Below are positions 61,718-64,000 of a DNA stretch of 64,000 nt, piece after piece. Source of the DNA: CAWGOF01 sp963824225 (GTDB lineage Bacteria; Acidobacteriota; Polarisedimenticolia; Polarisedimenticolales; Polarisedimenticolaceae); assembly GCA_963824225.1 (NCBI GenBank), contig CAWGOF010000001.1:1-64000 (forward strand), given 5' to 3'. Both the position numbers and the translations under genes were made by a program. The first letter of the stretch is position 1. The number at the start of each line of letters is the position of its first letter. Under the pieces are notes generated by a model that was not told where the DNA came from, searched no databases, and saw only the letters and a program-made list of their open reading frames with translations.

Positions 61718-62763
61718 CCGCGCGATCTCGAGGCCAGGAGCCGATCGATCAGCCGTGTCGTCAGGAGGCTCGTCGACGCCGCGATCCGGGTCGGCCGCTC
61801 GTGCGCGACCCCGTCGAGGAACTCGCGCCATTCGAGATGGAACGCCTGGTACGACGTCGTGGCCCACGGCGCGCTCGCGTCGAGGTCGAGGCTCAGTCGC
61901 CCGCCGTCTCGCAGCTCGGCCGTCACGCGAGCGTCGGGTTGGAGCGCGGACGAGACCGTTGCGCGCTCGAACTCGAGCGCGATGCGGTTCGACTGCGGCG
62001 CGAGCCAGCTGGTGCGGAAGCGTGTGGGAACGGACCACGGCCCCGTGTCGTCGTGCCCCGAGAAGCGGATCTCGGCCGAAGCCTCGCGGTCCGTGTCGGC
62101 ATCGAATACCACGTCGTGCTCGACGACCTCGCCATCCGCGGCACCGGTCAGGTGGCCGACCAGATCGAGCAGATGACAGCCGATGGCCCACAGCACGCCA
62201 CCGCCGTCGCGGCTCGGCCGGTCGAGAAACGTGGCGTCGAACCCGGTCTTCGTCGCCCGCGCACCCTCGGCGGCACGCACGGCGCGCAACGCGCCGAACG
62301 GCCGGGCCGTCACGCAGTGCCGAAGGATCGCCGTCGCCCGGTAGTACCGGCGCATGTATCCGCAGGCGACGCGGTGCTCGGGGAACGCAGCGGCGAAGCG
62401 CTCGTGGTCGTCCGCCGCGATGGCGAACGGTTTCTCCGCGAACACCGCGGCTCTCCGCCGGGCGAGCTCCTCGTAGTACGCACCGCGGACGTGCGTCGGG
62501 ATCCCGAGCAGCGCCACGTCACACGGCGGAAGATCGGCGGGTCTCTCCGATGCGACGACGGCCGGGATCCCGTAGTCTCGCCCGAGCTGCCGTACGCGCG
62601 CCGCATGCGCGTCGGCGATCCACGCGACGCGGACCTCGGGCAGCGCGAACAGCACCGGGAGATGCACGTCGCGCACGATCTGACCCGCTCCGACGACGCC
62701 GACGCTGAACGTTTGCACGATGGGTTCCCGGCTCGATCGGCCGAAAGACGCGGATCGTACCAT
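61714..62763 (-). CDS. Gfo/Idh/MocA-family oxidoreductase
   Basis: A 349-residue protein. The NAD-binding start is VGVVGAGQIVRDVHLPVLFA and the catalytic lysine region is VFAEKPFAIAADD. It has the C-terminal beta-sheet dimer domain with DGGGVLWAIGCHLLDLVGHL, in which the late His is conserved in sugar dehydrogenases. It likely oxidises or reduces a nucleotide sugar. ATG 62763 is the first start. It is coupled to the epimerase. Confidence 0.92.
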   Translation of the reverse strand: MVRSASFGRSSREPIVQTFSVGVVGAGQIVRDVHLPVLFALPEVRVAWIADAHAARVRQLGRDYGIPAVVASERPADLPPCDVALLGIPTHVRGAYYEELARRRAAVFAEKPFAIAADDHERFAAAFPEHRVACGYMRRYYRATAILRHCVTARPFGALRAVRAAEGARATKTGFDATFLDRPSRDGGGVLWAIGCHLLDLVGHLTGAADGEVVEHDVVFDADTDREASAEIRFSGHDDTGPWSVPTRFRTSWLAPQSNRIALEFERATVSSALQPDARVTAELRDGGRLSLDLDASAPWATTSYQAFHLEWREFLDGVAHERPTRIAASTSLLTTRLIDRLLASRSRG

Positions 62764-62766
62764 GCC

Positions 62767-63693
62767 TCAGCAGGACTGGTTCCTCCGGAACCGGAAGCGC
62801 TCGAGGCGCCGGCGAATCTCGTCGTGTGCGGTCGCGTGCAGCGCGAGACAGTTGCTGGCCACGGGAGTCGCCGTCCGGGGCTGGGGCACGAGGCCACTCG
62901 GCCTGAGCCCGAACACCTGCAGGCCGGTCTCGTCCTCGAGCCACGACACGATCTGTCCGATATCGGTGCCGCAGCGGGCCAGGTGCCCGGCGTGGCTCTC
63001 GAACAGCACGGCGGGCGGTCGATCGGTGCCGAGGATCCGCCGTGCGCCGCGCAGGACCTCGAGCTCGTAGCCCTCGACGTCGACGAGGACGAGGTCCGGG
63101 CGGCTTCCGCTCTGCTGCGCGTACGCGTCGAGTGTCGTGACCGGCACCGTCGTTCGAACGGTGCCCGACGCCTGGCCCGGCGCGGCGGCGGAGGTCAATC
63201 CCGACGCCCCCGGGACGACGTGGAGCTCGAGCGTGCCCGGGGCGCTCCCCACGGCGCGCGGGACGATCCGCACGTTGGTCAACGCGTTGAGCGCGACGAG
63301 ACGTTCGAGCATCTCGCGCGTCTTCGGCACCGGCTCGAACCCGTGCACCGTTCCGTCGGACGCGATGAGGCGCGAGCCCCAGCAGGCGTAGACGCCGATG
63401 TTGGCCCCGACGTCGTACAGCGTTCCGCCGGGCCGTAGCACGGCGCGCAGCACGGGCGCGAGAGCCGGCTCCTGGTACTGGAGGAAGAACAGGTCGACGA
63501 ACGAGCCGTCGTCCCGGTAGCGCTCCTCGTAGCGCAGTTCGGGGCCGAACCGGCCCGCATGGATGCCATCGGGAGGCAGGCTGCGACCGACGAGCGACGC
63601 GACCGCTCGATCCCGGCCGCGGAACTCCGGAAGGCGATGCAGCATCCCGGCGAGACGCCAGCGTAGTGGAACGCGAGGCCGCATCGTGTTCAT
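62767..63693 (-). CDS. FkbM-family SAM methyltransferase
   Basis: A 308-residue methyltransferase with the FkbM motifs GGTLYDVGANIGVYACWG (SAM-binding), VHGFEPVPKTREMLERLVAL, LVLVDVEGYELEVLRGARRI and VLFESHAGHL. Family members methylate hydroxyls of sugars or polyketides, and in glycan loci a sugar is the usual substrate. The stop lies three bases before the oxidoreductase start (62763), so this is one operon. Confidence 0.92.
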   Translation of the reverse strand: MNTMRPRVPLRWRLAGMLHRLPEFRGRDRAVASLVGRSLPPDGIHAGRFGPELRYEERYRDDGSFVDLFFLQYQEPALAPVLRAVLRPGGTLYDVGANIGVYACWGSRLIASDGTVHGFEPVPKTREMLERLVALNALTNVRIVPRAVGSAPGTLELHVVPGASGLTSAAAPGQASGTVRTTVPVTTLDAYAQQSGSRPDLVLVDVEGYELEVLRGARRILGTDRPPAVLFESHAGHLARCGTDIGQIVSWLEDETGLQVFGLRPSGLVPQPRTATPVASNCLALHATAHDEIRRRLERFRFRRNQSC

Positions 63694-63819
63694 CGTTCGG
63701 GCAACCCCGGCGAAGAAGGCGACCTTGTCCCGTGCTGCGCCGCGGTCAGGGTGCTCGTCGCCTGGTCCTTCGAGCTTCTAGGCACGGGAGAATTATAGGA
63801 GCCGCTGGTTGGCGCTAAC

Positions 63820-64000
63820 ATGGCTCAGCCAGAGCGAGGCGGGGACGAGGCACGCGTGCACGGACGGTCGAGGATCGTGGCTCTGGGGTTCGCCGTCCTG
63901 TTCGGCGCGGGGCCGCCGTCCGAGGGCGAGGAGCGGTCAGGCGAGCTGCGGATTCTGACCTACAACCTGTGGCACGCTCGCGTGCGCGCCAAGCGGGCCG
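63820..64000 (+). CDS. Endonuclease/exonuclease/phosphatase-fold protein (cut by window edge)
   Basis: An open frame from ATG 63820 to the right edge, 60 codons. After a possible signal region (IVALGFAVLFGAG) comes ELRILTYNLWHARVRAKRA, the first strand of EEP-superfamily hydrolases. This is a second member of the family in the window, beside the one at 27901. A GTG at 63856 is an alternative start. Confidence 0.65.
   Translation, partial: MAQPERGGDEARVHGRSRIVALGFAVLFGAGPPSEGEERSGELRILTYNLWHARVRAKRA

Overview
The window looks like chromosome from a Gram-negative bacterium with a very GC-rich genome (about 70% G+C by eye). The support is lpxA (lipid A synthesis), TonB-type proteins, lipoprotein and Sec signal peptides, sigma-54-type two-component regulation, and an elongation factor G of the mitochondrial/spirochaete/planctomycete/delta-proteobacterial ('spd') type. 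This fits Myxococcota, Acidobacteriota, Planctomycetota or related uncultured lineages. I cannot place it more precisely. I see no rRNA, CRISPR, transposase or phage genes, and genes are packed with many ATGA/GTGA/TTGA stop-start overlaps.

Layout. 1-8.2 kb: TPR and secreted proteins, a solute-binding-like lipoprotein overlapping an NtrY/NtrC-type two-component pair, then a sigma-54 promoter in front of a membrane-anchored TPR protein, and a metallophosphoesterase. 8.2-14.3 kb (minus strand): a full SUF Fe-S assembly operon rrf2-sufB-sufC-sufD-sufS-sufU-sufT-like with a palindromic candidate operator. 14.4-20.8 kb: an overlapping run of an S51-peptidase-like protein, an esterase, an ATP-grasp ligase and a 1,040-residue exported protein of unknown function. 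20.8-29.7 kb: monothiol glutaredoxin, malQ, a TerB-like protein, a giant carboxypeptidase-regulatory-domain repeat protein, an endonuclease/phosphatase-fold protein and a nucleotidyltransferase-like protein. 29.8-37.4 kb: fusA, a P-loop ATPase, a TonB protein, a fusion of a pseudo-receiver to TonB, and a hybrid histidine kinase. 37.5-43.7 kb: thiE-thiM-thiL, DNA polymerase II, DUF2071 and DUF1003 proteins. 43.7-51.3 kb: ferritin-like DUF892 protein, degenerate metallo-beta-lactamase fold, cupin, secreted unknowns, lpxA, two-domain multicopper oxidase, lipoprotein, beta-helix protein. 51.3-64 kb: CgeB-like glycosyltransferase, asparagine synthase, PP-loop ATPase, tRNA-Val and tRNA-Ala, hutH, purA, and a surface-glycan block (flippase, epimerase, oxidoreductase, FkbM methyltransferase).

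The most striking signal is that several conserved genes (sufB, sufC, fusA, the endonuclease/phosphatase-fold gene, and probably the CgeB-like gene) can be read only if the frame moves repeatedly, and each resolvable move is one extra base (+1). Eleven such sites fall in four genes, two or three per gene, while many other conserved genes (polB, malQ, purA, hutH, asnB, sufD/S/U, thiE/M/L, lpxA) are intact. This is either clustered insertion error in the assembly or repeated +1 ribosomal frameshifting; raw reads and proteomics would decide. Other points of interest are the Glu-substituted receiver fused to TonB, the S51/esterase/ATP-grasp cluster, and a recurrent -10-like motif close enough to several start codons to imply leaderless mRNAs.

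All functional calls come from reading motifs and family patterns by eye; no database search was run. There is no gene-free stretch longer than about 300 bases.
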